Positions 31,484 to 41,486 of a stretch of 64,000 nt of DNA are shown here, one piece after another. The DNA is from Actinobacillus indolicus. GTDB taxonomy: Bacteria > Pseudomonadota > Gammaproteobacteria > Enterobacterales > Pasteurellaceae. The notes below the pieces were generated by a model. The model was given only the letters and a program-made list of their open reading frames with translations, was not told where the DNA came from and did no database searches. The stretch spans positions 62,001 to 126,000 of the forward strand of contig NZ_CABFKH010000005.1 of NCBI RefSeq assembly GCF_901764975.1. Reading direction: 5' to 3'. The translations under genes and the position numbers were made by a program. Position 1 is the first letter of the stretch; the number at the start of each line of letters is the position of its first letter.

Positions 31484-32062
31484 TTAATTCAATAACCACT
31501 CAACCGACTGCTTCAGCAGTTTTGTGCCTTCTACCGTCAAGATCGATTCAGGGTGAAATTGAAAACCGCAAATCGGTAAATGTTTATGACGAATTGCCAT
31601 CACAATGTCGCCGAAACGGGCATTCACTTCTAATTCATCGGGCAAATTGTCGCCCATTAACGAATGGTAACGTGCCACTGGCATCGGGTTATTGAGTCCT
31701 GCAAACATCGCTTGGTTATCATGTTCGATTTTCGACACTTTACCGTGAAGGACTTGCCCCGTATGGACGACATCACCGCCTAAGGCTTCAATAATCGCTT
31801 GGTGTCCTAAACAGATCCCAATCATCGGTACTTTGCCTTTCAGCTCTCGGATAATTGCCAGTAAATTACCAGCTTCCTGCGGATTACCTGGTCCGGGAGA
31901 CAATGCCACAATACAATCTTCAGTGGTTAACGCTTTCTGTAAAAAGGCTTGCAACGGGTAGTCATTGCGAAAGATCGTTACTGAATGTCCAAGTTGGCGT
32001 AATTGATCGACCAAGTTGTAGGTAAAGGAATCGAAATTATCAACGAAAAGAATATTTGCCAT
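31484..32062 (-). CDS. trpG: Anthranilate synthase glutamine amidotransferase subunit
   Basis: TrpG supplies ammonia from glutamine to TrpE. The 192-residue class I amidotransferase has the oxyanion LSPGPGNPQEAG, the nucleophile in GICLGHQAI (cysteine near residue 83) and the FHPESILT histidine-glutamate pair. It begins 9 bases after the trpE stop. pabA is the usual alternative, but the trpE-trpD context decides. Confidence 0.94.
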   Translation of the reverse strand: MANILFVDNFDSFTYNLVDQLRQLGHSVTIFRNDYPLQAFLQKALTTEDCIVALSPGPGNPQEAGNLLAIIRELKGKVPMIGICLGHQAIIEALGGDVVHTGQVLHGKVSKIEHDNQAMFAGLNNPMPVARYHSLMGDNLPDELEVNARFGDIVMAIRHKHLPICGFQFHPESILTVEGTKLLKQSVEWLLN

Positions 32063-32071
32063 TTTGATCTC

Positions 32072-33619
32072 CTACTGATTAACTTGAGCAATCGCTTTTA
32101 ACACCGCTCTGGCTTTATGGCGGGTTTCATCGGCTTCTAATTGCGGATCGGAATCCAACACTTCGCCACAGCCTGCTTGCACATAAGCCGTGCCGTTTTG
32201 CACAAAGGCGGAACGAATCACAATACAACTGTCCAAATTGCCGTCAGAGGTTAAATAGCCGACAGCGCCACCATAACTATGGCGTTTTTGCTGTTCAAAC
32301 TGGTAAATCAGTTGCATTGCCTTGATTTTCGGTGCGCCCGTCAGCGTTCCCATATTCATACAGGCTTGGTAAGCGTGTAGGGCATCAAGATCGGGGCGAA
32401 GTGTACCGATTACACGTGAAACTAAGTGCATAATGTGTGAATAGCGGTCGATCTGCATCAAATCAGCAACACGGCGAGAGCCTGAAATCGACACCCGAGC
32501 TACATCATTTCGAGCTAAATCCACCAACATCAAATGTTCGGCTAACTCTTTTTGATCCAAACGCAGTTCAAGCTCAAGTCGTGAATCCAGCTCTAAATCA
32601 ATGTTACCTTGCTCATCAAACCCACGTGGACGTGAACCGGCAATCGGATAAATTTCTAATTGGCGATTTTGTTGTGAATATTTCAATGCACTTTCAGGAG
32701 AAGCTCCGAATAGCGTGAAATTTTCCCCTTGCATAAAGAACATATAAGGACTTGGGTTATTCGCTTTCAGTTGGCGATAGCTCGCAAGGGTGTTCGGGCA
32801 AGGCAAGCTGAAACGGCGAGATGGCACGATTTGGAACACATCGCCGATATGAATATGATGTTTAAGCCGGCGGACAATGTCTTTAAACGGCTCATCGTCT
32901 AAATTTACTTGGACGTCGGTTGAAGCGGATTTCACCTCAAGATCGAGATCTTTACCGACATTTTTTGTTAATTTATCGGCAAATCTTACCGCTTGTTCAG
33001 TAAGATTTTGCTGTTCTTTCGGATCAAAACAGAAGGTATGCAAGGTAGCTTGTTGCTGTTGGTGGTCGATAAAAATTAACTGCTCGGCAAGGTAAAAGCT
33101 GTAATCAGGGCAAGACAATCCGTCGTCTTTTAACTCAATATTTTCCATTGGGATAAACTGAGCCACTAAATCATAGCTAAACAAACCGCCTAAATAGATC
33201 GGTGAAACTGAATTAGCAAAGAGCTGGCTGACGGTACGCAATCCGTCAAAAATGGTGGTGGTTTTCAGTTTGCTGTCTTCGTCTAAGGCTTCGTTGAGCA
33301 TAGGGAAATCGGCTTGCAAGCGGTCAGATTCCGCAAAAAATTTGCAAATTGGAGCAGGGTTTAGCTGATTTAACGCCTGTTCGATTAAGGGTAAAACTGC
33401 TTTGCCATTTGTAGTGAGGGCCTGAAAATTGACCTGTTGCCCTTCGCAAAAAATATGTAACGCAGACTGTGCAAAGAGCAGGCTTTTTAGGCTATTTTTA
33501 CTTTGAATTTCTGCCGAGTCTAATAAAAGTGTATGGGGCTGGTTGCCGCATAAATAGTGAAAAATCGCCGTAGTATCGGCGTAATAAGGAAGTTCCCTTT
33601 GTTTAATCTGCACGCTCAT
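32072..33619 (-). CDS. trpE: Anthranilate synthase component I
   Basis: TrpE converts chorismate to anthranilate using ammonia from TrpG. The 515-residue protein has the chorismate-binding C-terminal domain (IVPSRRFSLP, YPIAGSRPRG, GTLTGAPKIKAM). An LLDSAEIQSK block near residue 34 corresponds to the tryptophan feedback site of E. coli TrpE (LLESADIDSK), so feedback inhibition is expected. A TrpR-like operator overlaps its promoter about 25 bases upstream. Confidence 0.95.
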   Translation of the reverse strand: MSVQIKQRELPYYADTTAIFHYLCGNQPHTLLLDSAEIQSKNSLKSLLFAQSALHIFCEGQQVNFQALTTNGKAVLPLIEQALNQLNPAPICKFFAESDRLQADFPMLNEALDEDSKLKTTTIFDGLRTVSQLFANSVSPIYLGGLFSYDLVAQFIPMENIELKDDGLSCPDYSFYLAEQLIFIDHQQQQATLHTFCFDPKEQQNLTEQAVRFADKLTKNVGKDLDLEVKSASTDVQVNLDDEPFKDIVRRLKHHIHIGDVFQIVPSRRFSLPCPNTLASYRQLKANNPSPYMFFMQGENFTLFGASPESALKYSQQNRQLEIYPIAGSRPRGFDEQGNIDLELDSRLELELRLDQKELAEHLMLVDLARNDVARVSISGSRRVADLMQIDRYSHIMHLVSRVIGTLRPDLDALHAYQACMNMGTLTGAPKIKAMQLIYQFEQQKRHSYGGAVGYLTSDGNLDSCIVIRSAFVQNGTAYVQAGCGEVLDSDPQLEADETRHKARAVLKAIAQVNQ

Positions 33620-33643
33620 TTTGCTTTCCTTGTTTGTAATTTT

Positions 33644-33677
33644 GTACTATTAAACTAGTACAAGAGGGAAAAGTCAA
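33644..33677 (-). promoter_or_regulatory. trpE promoter with overlapping TrpR operator
   Basis: On the minus strand TTGACT (33677-33672), 17 bases, then TTTAAT (33654-33649). GTACTATTAAACTAGTAC (33644-33661, plus-strand reading) matches 15 of 18 bases of the E. coli trp operator and covers the -10 box, so bound TrpR would block the polymerase. The expected leader is only about 20-25 bases, too short for a leader peptide or attenuator. Confidence 0.82.
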
Positions 33678-33776
33678 GGAGTTTATTAATAAAAGTTGAT
33701 TGAATTACTTCATTTTTATTTGAGTTATTGGAGTTGCAATTCTTTTATAAAAAAGTGAGAGGTATGTCAAATTTTT

Positions 33777-33793
33777 GTAAACAGCTTGTTTAC
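33777..33793. promoter_or_regulatory. Unassigned palindrome upstream of dctP
   Basis: GTAAACA, spacer GCT, TGTTTAC: perfect 7-bp arms about 65 bases before dctP in an otherwise AT-rich 240-base gap. It looks like a repressor or activator operator, but no regulator is encoded nearby and I cannot name one. Confidence 0.4.
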
Positions 33794-33808
33794 TTTTTTT
33801 GTAATTAA

Positions 33809-34855
<1,047 letters not shown>

Positions 34856-34921
34856 TAGTTTCTTTTTTAGGTGCGGCAGCATTTGGTTGTCGCACTTTCT
34901 TTATATTTAGCGGAGTAAAAT

Positions 34922-35548
34922 ATGGATTCTTTAAAGTGGTTTTGGGATCGTTTTGAAGAGTGTTTTATTGCGATATTGTTGATGGTAATGACCTTAGTTA
35001 CCTTCTTTTATGTTGTATTTAATAACCTTTATAACGTTTTCTTTGAATTAGCGGATGCTTTTCCAAGTACGGCAGCCATTGCTGAACCTATCGGTGAGTT
35101 TATTATGGAAACTGCTCAGGATATGACTTGGAGTGTGGCTATTACTAAAGTTTGCTTTGGTTGGTTAATCTTTTTCGGCGCATCCTACGGGGTGAAAACG
35201 GCAGGACATATTGGCGTTGATGTATTAGTCAAAAAGCTCTCTAAATCAGGTCAAAAAGTCGTTAGCTTGTTTGCCGTTGTAGCATGTTTGGCTTACGGCA
35301 TTTTGATTGCGATTGCAAGCTATGAATGGATTTATGCGATGTATGTTACAGACATCGGTGCAGATGATCTCCATCATTTTAATATTAAACTTTGGCAAGT
35401 AGGGTTAATTATGCCCCTTGGGTTTGCCTTAATTACCATTCGTTTTGCTGAAATTATGATTCGTATTTTGCAAGGTAAACAAACTAATTTAGGTTTAGCT
35501 GATGAGAGTGAAGATGCCTTGAAATTAGCACAAGGAGAAGAAAAATGA
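34922..35548 (+). CDS. dctQ: TRAP transporter small membrane subunit DctQ
   Basis: A 208-residue protein with four membrane helices, the small DctQ subunit. The GVKTAGHIGVDVLVKKL segment between helices 2 and 3 is the conserved cytoplasmic loop. An insertion between helices 1 and 2 (residues about 45-75) is longer than in many DctQ proteins. Its stop overlaps the dctM start by four bases. Confidence 0.88.
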   Translation: MDSLKWFWDRFEECFIAILLMVMTLVTFFYVVFNNLYNVFFELADAFPSTAAIAEPIGEFIMETAQDMTWSVAITKVCFGWLIFFGASYGVKTAGHIGVDVLVKKLSKSGQKVVSLFAVVACLAYGILIAIASYEWIYAMYVTDIGADDLHHFNIKLWQVGLIMPLGFALITIRFAEIMIRILQGKQTNLGLADESEDALKLAQGEEK

Positions 35549-36828
35549 CCATCCTAGTTTTATTTGTGCTTTTATTTGTATTGATGTTCATCGGTGTGCC
35601 TATTGCTGTTTCTCTGGGGTTATCAGGTGCTATTACAATTATGTTATTTAGCCAAGATTCTGTTAGCTCATTAGCCATCAAACTTTTTGAAACCTCAGAA
35701 CATTACACCTTACTTGCTATCCCATTCTTCCTTTTAGCTGGTGCATTTATGACCACTGGTGGTGTAGCAAAACGTCTTATTGATTTTGCAAACGCAACAG
35801 TTGGGCATATCCGTGGTGGTTTAGCTATTGCCGCTGTGCTTTCTTGTATGCTATTTGCAGCCCTTTCAGGCTCAAGCCCCGCAACGGTGGCTGCTGTTGG
35901 TTCTATTGCGATTGCGGGAATGGTGCGTTCAGGTTACCCCGTCGGCTTTGGTACAGGGATTATCTGTAATGCGGGTACTTTAGGTATTCTAATTCCTCCG
36001 TCTGTTGTGATGGTTGTATATGCAGCAGCAACAGAAACCTCAGTAGGTAAACTCTTTATGGCTGGGGTAATTCCGGGGATATTACTTGGCGTAGTATTGA
36101 TGGTTGCCATCTACATCGTCGCTCGCATTAAAAATTTACCAGCACAGCCAAGAGCAACAGTTAAAGAGTGGTTAACCGCAGGGCGTAAAGCGATTTGGGG
36201 ACTCTTGTTGATGGTGATCATCCTTGGTGGTATCTATAGTGGTATTTTCACTCCAACAGAGGCTGCAGCTGTTGCTGCCGTTTACTCTTTCTTTGTTGCG
36301 GTCTTTATTTATAAAGATGTTAAACTGAGTGAGTGTCCTCGAGTATTATTAGAATCTGCAAAATTAAGTGTGATGTTGATGTTTATCATCGCAAACGCCA
36401 TGTTATTTGCTCACGTATTAACCACAGAGCAAATTCCGCAGCTGATTACTGAAACAGTTTTACGTTGGGAGTTGCAACCATGGACATTCTTAATTGTCGT
36501 TAACGTTGTTTTACTCATTGCTGGCGCATTTATGGAGCCATCAGCAATTATCTTAATTCTTGCTCCGATTCTGTTCCCAATTGCCGTTCAGCTTGGTATT
36601 GACCCAATTCATCTCGGTATTATCATGGTCGTAAATATGGAAATTGGCTTGATCACACCTCCGATTGGATTGAACTTGTTTGTTGCTTCAGCGGTATCAA
36701 AAATGCCACTATCCGAAGTGATTAAAGCAGCAATGCCTTGGCTCCTTATCTTGCTGTTCTTCTTAATTGTGATTACGTATATACCAGCCATTTCGTTAGC
36801 ACTACCAAATTGGATTGGCATTAACTAA
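35545..36828 (+). CDS. dctM: TRAP transporter large permease DctM
   Basis: DctM is the 427-residue transport subunit with about 12 membrane helices, coupling sodium to dicarboxylate uptake. Typical blocks are FFLLAGAFMTTGG, LSGSSPATVAAVG, GILIPPSVVMV and GLITPPIGLNLFV. It is followed by a strong terminator. The operon could serve fumarate/succinate exchange alongside the anaerobic enzymes in this window. Confidence 0.93.
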   Translation: MTILVLFVLLFVLMFIGVPIAVSLGLSGAITIMLFSQDSVSSLAIKLFETSEHYTLLAIPFFLLAGAFMTTGGVAKRLIDFANATVGHIRGGLAIAAVLSCMLFAALSGSSPATVAAVGSIAIAGMVRSGYPVGFGTGIICNAGTLGILIPPSVVMVVYAAATETSVGKLFMAGVIPGILLGVVLMVAIYIVARIKNLPAQPRATVKEWLTAGRKAIWGLLLMVIILGGIYSGIFTPTEAAAVAAVYSFFVAVFIYKDVKLSECPRVLLESAKLSVMLMFIIANAMLFAHVLTTEQIPQLITETVLRWELQPWTFLIVVNVVLLIAGAFMEPSAIILILAPILFPIAVQLGIDPIHLGIIMVVNMEIGLITPPIGLNLFVASAVSKMPLSEVIKAAMPWLLILLFFLIVITYIPAISLALPNWIGIN

Positions 36829-36837
36829 TCTAACTGA

Positions 36838-36870
36838 ACAAAGGGCATCTTAGATGCCCTTTGTTTTTTT
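36838..36870 (+). terminator. Terminator of dctPQM
   Basis: ACAAAGGGCAT pairs with ATGCCCTTTGT around a CTTAG loop, followed by seven T. Confidence 0.94.
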
Positions 36871-36939
36871 GTTTATATTTAAAATCGTGGAATAAAAGCG
36901 TATAATCTCACCAATTATTAATAAATCTAAGGACAGAAT

Positions 36940-37557
36940 ATGAGCCAATTTTTTTATATCCATCCTGAGAATCCACAGGTTCGCTTGATTAACCAAGCGG
37001 TGGAAATTATTAAAAATGGTGGGGTAATTGTTTACCCTACGGATTCTGGATATGCCTTAGGTTGTGCGATTGGCGATAAGCACGCAATGGATCGCATTGT
37101 GGCCATTCGTCGTTTGCCTGAAAATCACAACTTTACGCTAGTATGTAGCGATTTATCAGAGCTTTCGACTTATGCACTAGTGACAAATCAATCTTACCGC
37201 TTGATTAAAAATAATGTGCCAAATCCTTATACCTTTATTCTGCCTGCGACTAAAGATGTACCCCGTCGTTTAATGACTAAACGTAAGACGATAGGTATTC
37301 GTGTGCCGAATAATGTGATTGCTTTGGCTCTGCTGTCAGCATTAGGCGAACCGATTCTTTCGTGTTCATTAATGTTACCAAATGAAGAAATTACGCAATC
37401 TGACCCAGATGAAATTCGAGAGCATTTAGAACATCAAGTCGATTTGATTATTCACGGTGGTTATTTGGGGCAATCACCTACAACAGTGATCGATTTAACT
37501 CAAGACAGCCCTGAAATTATTCGAGTGGGATCGGGCGATCCGACACCTTTTGAGTAA
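36940..37557 (+). CDS. yciO: Sua5/YciO/YrdC-family protein YciO
   Basis: A 205-residue YrdC-fold protein, matching the YciO branch by length and by its start MSQFFYIHPENPQ. The nucleotide-binding core is VIVYPTDSGYALGC (near residue 31) with basic residues RRLPENHNFTLVC and IGIRVP. TsaC/YrdC proteins make threonylcarbamoyl-AMP for tRNA t6A; the exact YciO role is less certain. It lies upstream of rluB, as in other gammaproteobacteria. Confidence 0.87.
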   Translation: MSQFFYIHPENPQVRLINQAVEIIKNGGVIVYPTDSGYALGCAIGDKHAMDRIVAIRRLPENHNFTLVCSDLSELSTYALVTNQSYRLIKNNVPNPYTFILPATKDVPRRLMTKRKTIGIRVPNNVIALALLSALGEPILSCSLMLPNEEITQSDPDEIREHLEHQVDLIIHGGYLGQSPTTVIDLTQDSPEIIRVGSGDPTPFE

Positions 37558-37564
37558 CAAGATA

Positions 37565-37587
37565 GTAGGGACACACTGCGTGTGTCC
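37565..37587. repeat. GTAGGG-type short palindromic repeat (between yciO and rluB)
   Basis: GTAGG followed by GACACAC, a TGC loop and GTGTGTC. It shares the GTAGGG start and palindromic design with the units at 38687-38712 and 51325-51393, while its arm sequence differs. Confidence 0.6.
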
Positions 37588-37649
37588 AATAATAATTTGT
37601 TTTATTGAAACACCCCGACGCTTGTGAAAGCGACAAATAAGGAACTTAA

Positions 37650-38666
37650 ATGACGACATTTCGTAAACCGACTGCCAAGCGGTCAGATTCTGCAAAAACT
37701 TTGCAAAAACCGACTCAGCGTAATACACGCCAAGAAACCCAAAATCGCAAACCACTTGTAAAAAAATCGCCGAAACCGACCGCTTCCATTGAAACGGAAA
37801 ATAAAACGAACGACAAAATCGTCGGTGAAAAACTACAAAAAATTCTAGCTCGTGCAGGGCAAGGCTCTCGCCGTGAAATTGAAGAAGTGATTGCGGCAGG
37901 GCGAGTGAGTGTAGATGGAAAAATTGCGACGCTAGGTGATCGTGTACAGGTTAGCTCAAGCACCAAAATCCGTATTGATGGCAATTTAGTCAGCCTAATC
38001 CCAACTCAAAAAGAGATCTGCCGAGTGTTGATGTACTACAAACCTGAAGGCGAACTCTGTACGCGTTCTGATCCTGAAGGAAGAGCAACGGTATTCGACC
38101 GCTTACCACGTTTAACAGGCTCTCGTTGGATTGCGGTGGGGCGTTTGGATATTAACACTTCAGGATTGCTACTGTTTACCACTGATGGCGAATTAGCGAA
38201 CCGCTTAATGCACCCAAGTCGAGAAGTTGAACGGGAATATTCTGTGCGTGTATTTGGCGAAGTGAATGACGCAATGATACAACGTTTACGCAAAGGCGTT
38301 CAGTTGGAAGACGGCCCTGCTAATTTCAAACAGATAAAAGCAGTTGGCGGTACAGGGATTAACCAATGGTTTGATGTCACCTTAACCGAAGGGCGTAACC
38401 GTGAAGTTCGCCGTTTATGGGAATCACAAGGGATTCAAGTTAGCCGTTTGATTCGTATTCGTTACGGCAATATCAAACTTGAAAAAAGTTTACCGCGTGG
38501 TGGTTGGGAAGAGATGGGATTAGAGCAAGTGAATTACTTGCGTGAATTGGTCGGCTTAAAGCCTGAAACAGAAACTAAAGTTGATGTGACAAAAGCCCGT
38601 CGTCGTACCAGTACTCGACAAATCCGTAAAGCCGTGAAACAGCATACGAAATATCGTAAAATTTAG
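37650..38666 (+). CDS. rluB: 23S rRNA pseudouridine 2605 synthase
   Basis: RluB makes pseudouridine 2605 in 23S rRNA. The 338-residue protein has an S4 RNA-binding domain ([19 protein letters not shown], residues 59-77) and the RsuA-type catalytic block [13 protein letters not shown] with the aspartate near residue 166. A lysine/arginine-rich tail ends it. The first ~55 residues are a basic, low-complexity extension partly encoded by an uptake sequence ([12 protein letters not shown]), suggesting this part tolerates insertion. Confidence 0.92.
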   Translation: MTTFRKPTAKRSDSAKTLQKPTQRNTRQETQNRKPLVKKSPKPTASIETENKTNDKIVGEKLQKILARAGQGSRREIEEVIAAGRVSVDGKIATLGDRVQVSSSTKIRIDGNLVSLIPTQKEICRVLMYYKPEGELCTRSDPEGRATVFDRLPRLTGSRWIAVGRLDINTSGLLLFTTDGELANRLMHPSREVEREYSVRVFGEVNDAMIQRLRKGVQLEDGPANFKQIKAVGGTGINQWFDVTLTEGRNREVRRLWESQGIQVSRLIRIRYGNIKLEKSLPRGGWEEMGLEQVNYLRELVGLKPETETKVDVTKARRRTSTRQIRKAVKQHTKYRKI

Positions 38667-38686
38667 TCTTTTATTTCAGATTATTT

Positions 38687-38712
38687 GTAGGGGCGAGTCG
38701 ATGTGCTCGCCC
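38687..38712. repeat. GTAGGGGC short palindromic repeat (between rluB and bioB)
   Basis: GTAGGGGCGAG, an eight-base loop, CTCGCCC. It ends 18 bases before the bioB start and could form a hairpin in the bioB leader. Confidence 0.6.
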
Positions 38713-38729
38713 ATATTTTAGGAGTCCAA

Positions 38730-39728
38730 ATGACCACCTTCAATCTTCACCTAAAAGCTAAAAGTGAACTCACCCCACACCCTACCGCACAATATTGGCG
38801 GAAGTGCCAAGTGGAAGAACTCTTTGCGATGCCATTTATGGAGCTAGTATTTAAAGCAGCACAAGTTCACCGTGAAAACTTTAATCCGCAAGAAATCCAA
38901 CTTTCTACCTTGCTCTCGATTAAAACAGGTGGCTGTCCTGAAGATTGCGAATATTGCCCACAATCTGCCCGCTATGATACTGGGCTTGAGCGTCAAACCA
39001 TGTTAGATGTAGAAGAAATTCTCGAAAAGGCACGCATTGCGAAAGCGCGTGGAGCAAGCCGTTTCTGTATGGGCGCTGCGTGGCGTGGACCTAAGCCAAA
39101 AGATATTGAAGTGGTCACGAAAATTATTTCTGCGGTAAAAGATCTCGGTTTAGAAACCTGCGGTACTTTTGGTATGTTGGAAGAAGGTATGGCTGAAGAT
39201 CTGAAAGAAGCTGGGTTGGATTACTACAACCATAATCTCGATACCGATCCTGACAGCTATCACAAAATTATCCATACACGTACTCACGATGATCGTATGG
39301 ACACACTCGGCAAAGTGCGTAATGCTGGCTTAAAAGTCTGCTGTGGTGGTATTGTGGGAATGAATGAAACTCGCCCAGAACGAGCTGGCTTAATTGCAAG
39401 TCTTGCCAACCTTGATCCACAACCTGAAAGCGTGCCGATCAATCAATTAGTCAAAGTAGAAGGTACGCCATTAGCTGATGCTGAAGATCTGGATTGGACA
39501 GAATTTGTTAGAACCATTGCTGTTGCTCGAATTACGATGCCAAAAAGCTACGTTCGTTTATCCGCAGGGCGTGGCAATATGCCAGAAGCTATGCAAGCCT
39601 TATGTTTTATGGCTGGGGCCAATTCGATTTTCTATGGAGATAAATTGCTCACGACAGAAAATCCAGAAGAAGATCATGACCAAGTGTTGATGGCGAAATT
39701 AGATCTTTATCCATTAAACGCTTCTTAA
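38730..39728 (+). CDS. bioB: Biotin synthase
   Basis: BioB is the radical-SAM enzyme that inserts sulfur into dethiobiotin. The 332-residue protein has the CPEDCEYC cluster motif (near residue 69), [18 protein letters not shown] and the RLSAGRGN arginine that contacts the [2Fe-2S] cluster. I start at ATG 38730 with GGAG six bases upstream; the frame extends to 38703, inside the repeat. There is no BirA-type operator visible, and no other bio genes are here. Confidence 0.95.
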   Translation: MTTFNLHLKAKSELTPHPTAQYWRKCQVEELFAMPFMELVFKAAQVHRENFNPQEIQLSTLLSIKTGGCPEDCEYCPQSARYDTGLERQTMLDVEEILEKARIAKARGASRFCMGAAWRGPKPKDIEVVTKIISAVKDLGLETCGTFGMLEEGMAEDLKEAGLDYYNHNLDTDPDSYHKIIHTRTHDDRMDTLGKVRNAGLKVCCGGIVGMNETRPERAGLIASLANLDPQPESVPINQLVKVEGTPLADAEDLDWTEFVRTIAVARITMPKSYVRLSAGRGNMPEAMQALCFMAGANSIFYGDKLLTTENPEEDHDQVLMAKLDLYPLNAS

Positions 39729-39740
39729 GCGGAGAAATTA

Positions 39741-39778
39741 GTAAAAAAGGCTTGCAAACTGACCGCTTGCAAGCCTTT
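39741..39778 (-). terminator. Terminator of the degP/degQ gene containing an uptake-like loop
   Basis: Perfect 12-bp stem: AAAGGCTTGCAA (39746-39757) with TTGCAAGCCTTT (39767-39778). Six T follow on the minus strand, so it mainly serves the minus-strand protease gene. The loop and arm carry CTGACCGCTTGC, an uptake-like sequence. Confidence 0.88.
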
Positions 39779-39782
39779 ATCA

Positions 39783-41165
39783 TTATTGAATAATTACGTA
39801 GAAGTTAGAACCATCACGTAAAATATTTAATGCGATGGCAGATGGATTAGAATCTAAGATTTTACGTAATTCACCAAGATTTTCTACCGTTTGGCGGTTT
39901 ACACCAACGATAACATCACCTTTTTTGAATCCTCTTGATTCTGCAACAGAGCCTTTTTCTACTTGAACAATTTCAACGCCTTTGATGTTTTTGTCATTGT
40001 AGTTAGCAAACTCAGCACCATTTAAGGTTGGAAGTAAGCTTTTAGCACTGGTTTTGCTTTGTTCGTCAGATTGTAAGGTCACTTTAACATTATTTTCTTT
40101 ACCATCACGTAAGTAAGTTAATTCAATTTCTTTACCTGCTCCAGTTGTCGCTACTTTAGCTCTTAACTCCGCAAAGCTTCGAATTTTTTGACCGTTTAAT
40201 GCCGTAATGACATCGCCTGCTTTTAAGCCTGCTTTAGCTGCAGCAGAATCTGCCATCACTTCGCTTACAAATGCACCTTGTTGTGCATTAACATCAAAGG
40301 CTTTCGCTAAATCAGCATTGAGTTCACCACCTTTAATACCAAGTAAGCCACGTTTCACTTCACCAAACTCAATGATTTGTTGAACTAAGTTGTTTGCCAT
40401 ATTACTTGGAATTGCAAATGCAATACCGGCGTTACCACCACTTGGTGAGATAATTGCAGTATTGATACCGATTAGCTCGCCATTTAGGTTGATTAACGGA
40501 CCACCTGAGTTACCGCGGTTTACTGCCGCATCCGTTTGAATATAGCTTTCATAACTTTCATCAGTATTGCCTGTTGAACGACCTAATGCAGAAACAATAC
40601 CTGATGTGACTGTTTGTCCTAAACCAAATGGGTTACCAATAGCAACGGTAAAATCACCTACGCGTAATTTATCTGAGTCTGCAATTTTAATTTCTGTTAA
40701 GTCTTTCGGGTTTTCTAATTGAATTAAAGCCACATCTGACATTGGATCTGCACCAACTAATTTGGCTTTGAATTCACGACCATCTTCTAGTTTAACGGTA
40801 ATTTTATCGGCACCAGTAATCACATGGTTATTCGTAACGACGTATCCTTTATCTGCATTGATAATTACACCAGAACCTTCACCTCTGAATTGGCGTGGCG
40901 CGCCACCATCTCGAAACATTTCTGGACCGAAGAAGAATTCAAACTCTTCTGGTACAGCTCTACGTGATTCCGATGCTTTGGTTTTTCCTTCTACAGCAAT
41001 GCTTACAACAGCAGGTTTTACTTTTTCTAACATAGGTGCAAGGCTAGGTACCGCTTGTCCTTCAACTACTGCAGGTAGGTTTGCTTGAGCGATTGTTGGA
41101 GATGCTAGTACACTTAATCCAAGTACAAGTGAGGTTAAAATTGATTTTTTCATCATAGTTTTCAT
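39783..41165 (-). CDS. degQ: Periplasmic serine protease, DegP/DegQ (HtrA) family
   Basis: An HtrA protease-chaperone that degrades misfolded envelope proteins. The 460-residue precursor has a signal peptide (cleavage near AQA-NL), the catalytic triad H114 (TNNHV), D144 (SDVAL) and S220 (GNSGGP), and two PDZ domains (about 270-360 and 380-455). The loop LA between residues 60 and 90 is shorter than in E. coli DegP, and the length is nearer DegQ. A sigma-E-like promoter and a leader hairpin lie upstream, which fits DegP-type regulation, so the symbol is uncertain between degP and degQ. Confidence 0.88.
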   Translation of the reverse strand: MKTMMKKSILTSLVLGLSVLASPTIAQANLPAVVEGQAVPSLAPMLEKVKPAVVSIAVEGKTKASESRRAVPEEFEFFFGPEMFRDGGAPRQFRGEGSGVIINADKGYVVTNNHVITGADKITVKLEDGREFKAKLVGADPMSDVALIQLENPKDLTEIKIADSDKLRVGDFTVAIGNPFGLGQTVTSGIVSALGRSTGNTDESYESYIQTDAAVNRGNSGGPLINLNGELIGINTAIISPSGGNAGIAFAIPSNMANNLVQQIIEFGEVKRGLLGIKGGELNADLAKAFDVNAQQGAFVSEVMADSAAAKAGLKAGDVITALNGQKIRSFAELRAKVATTGAGKEIELTYLRDGKENNVKVTLQSDEQSKTSAKSLLPTLNGAEFANYNDKNIKGVEIVQVEKGSVAESRGFKKGDVIVGVNRQTVENLGELRKILDSNPSAIALNILRDGSNFYVIIQ

Positions 41166-41203
41166 TAATATTTCCTTTATGTAAATTTCTCGTTATGTGG
41201 ATG

Positions 41204-41262
41204 CGAGTTAACTCTCTTGCTAACTCGTGCTGAATAAGACAGAAAAAGTGTTTTTCAGTTCC
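41204..41262 (-). promoter_or_regulatory. Sigma-E-like promoter and leader hairpin of the HtrA gene
   Basis: On the minus strand GGAACT (41262-41257), 17 bases, TCTTA (41239-41235), close to the sigma-E pattern GGAACTT-N15-17-TCTGA. Downstream, CGAGTTA and TAACTCG (41204-41227, 10-base loop) form a hairpin in the untranslated leader, 39 bases before the ATG. Envelope-stress control of htrA is known; the hairpin is unexplained. Confidence 0.55.
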
Positions 41263-41366
41263 TAGTTGGTTTGTCAAAAGTTTATAATTTATACAACATA
41301 GAGTAGGGTAAGTTAATTAAATGTGATGTAAAAATAGTCTTTTTAAGTGATGAACTGTAATTAGAT

Positions 41367-41382
41367 TGTGATCATTATCACA
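41367..41382 (+). promoter_or_regulatory. CRP-binding site upstream of the CstA-family gene
   Basis: TGTGATCATTATCACA is a perfect TGTGA-N6-TCACA core with AT-rich flanks, centred about 112 bases before the start codon. It faces the CstA-family gene and is 200 bases from the HtrA start. Catabolite control of cstA-type genes is established in E. coli. Confidence 0.85.
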
Positions 41383-41486
41383 TTTCTTAATATTACTATA
41401 ACAATTTGATTTACTTTATTTACATCAATTAATAGAATAGCGCGCCTTTTGGTATATTATCAATTATTGATTATAGGATCTCTTAT

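Noticed and set aside
38667-38729. BirA operator before bioB
   Set aside because: The only symmetric element is the GTAGGGGC palindrome, which belongs to a dispersed repeat family and does not resemble a BirA site.
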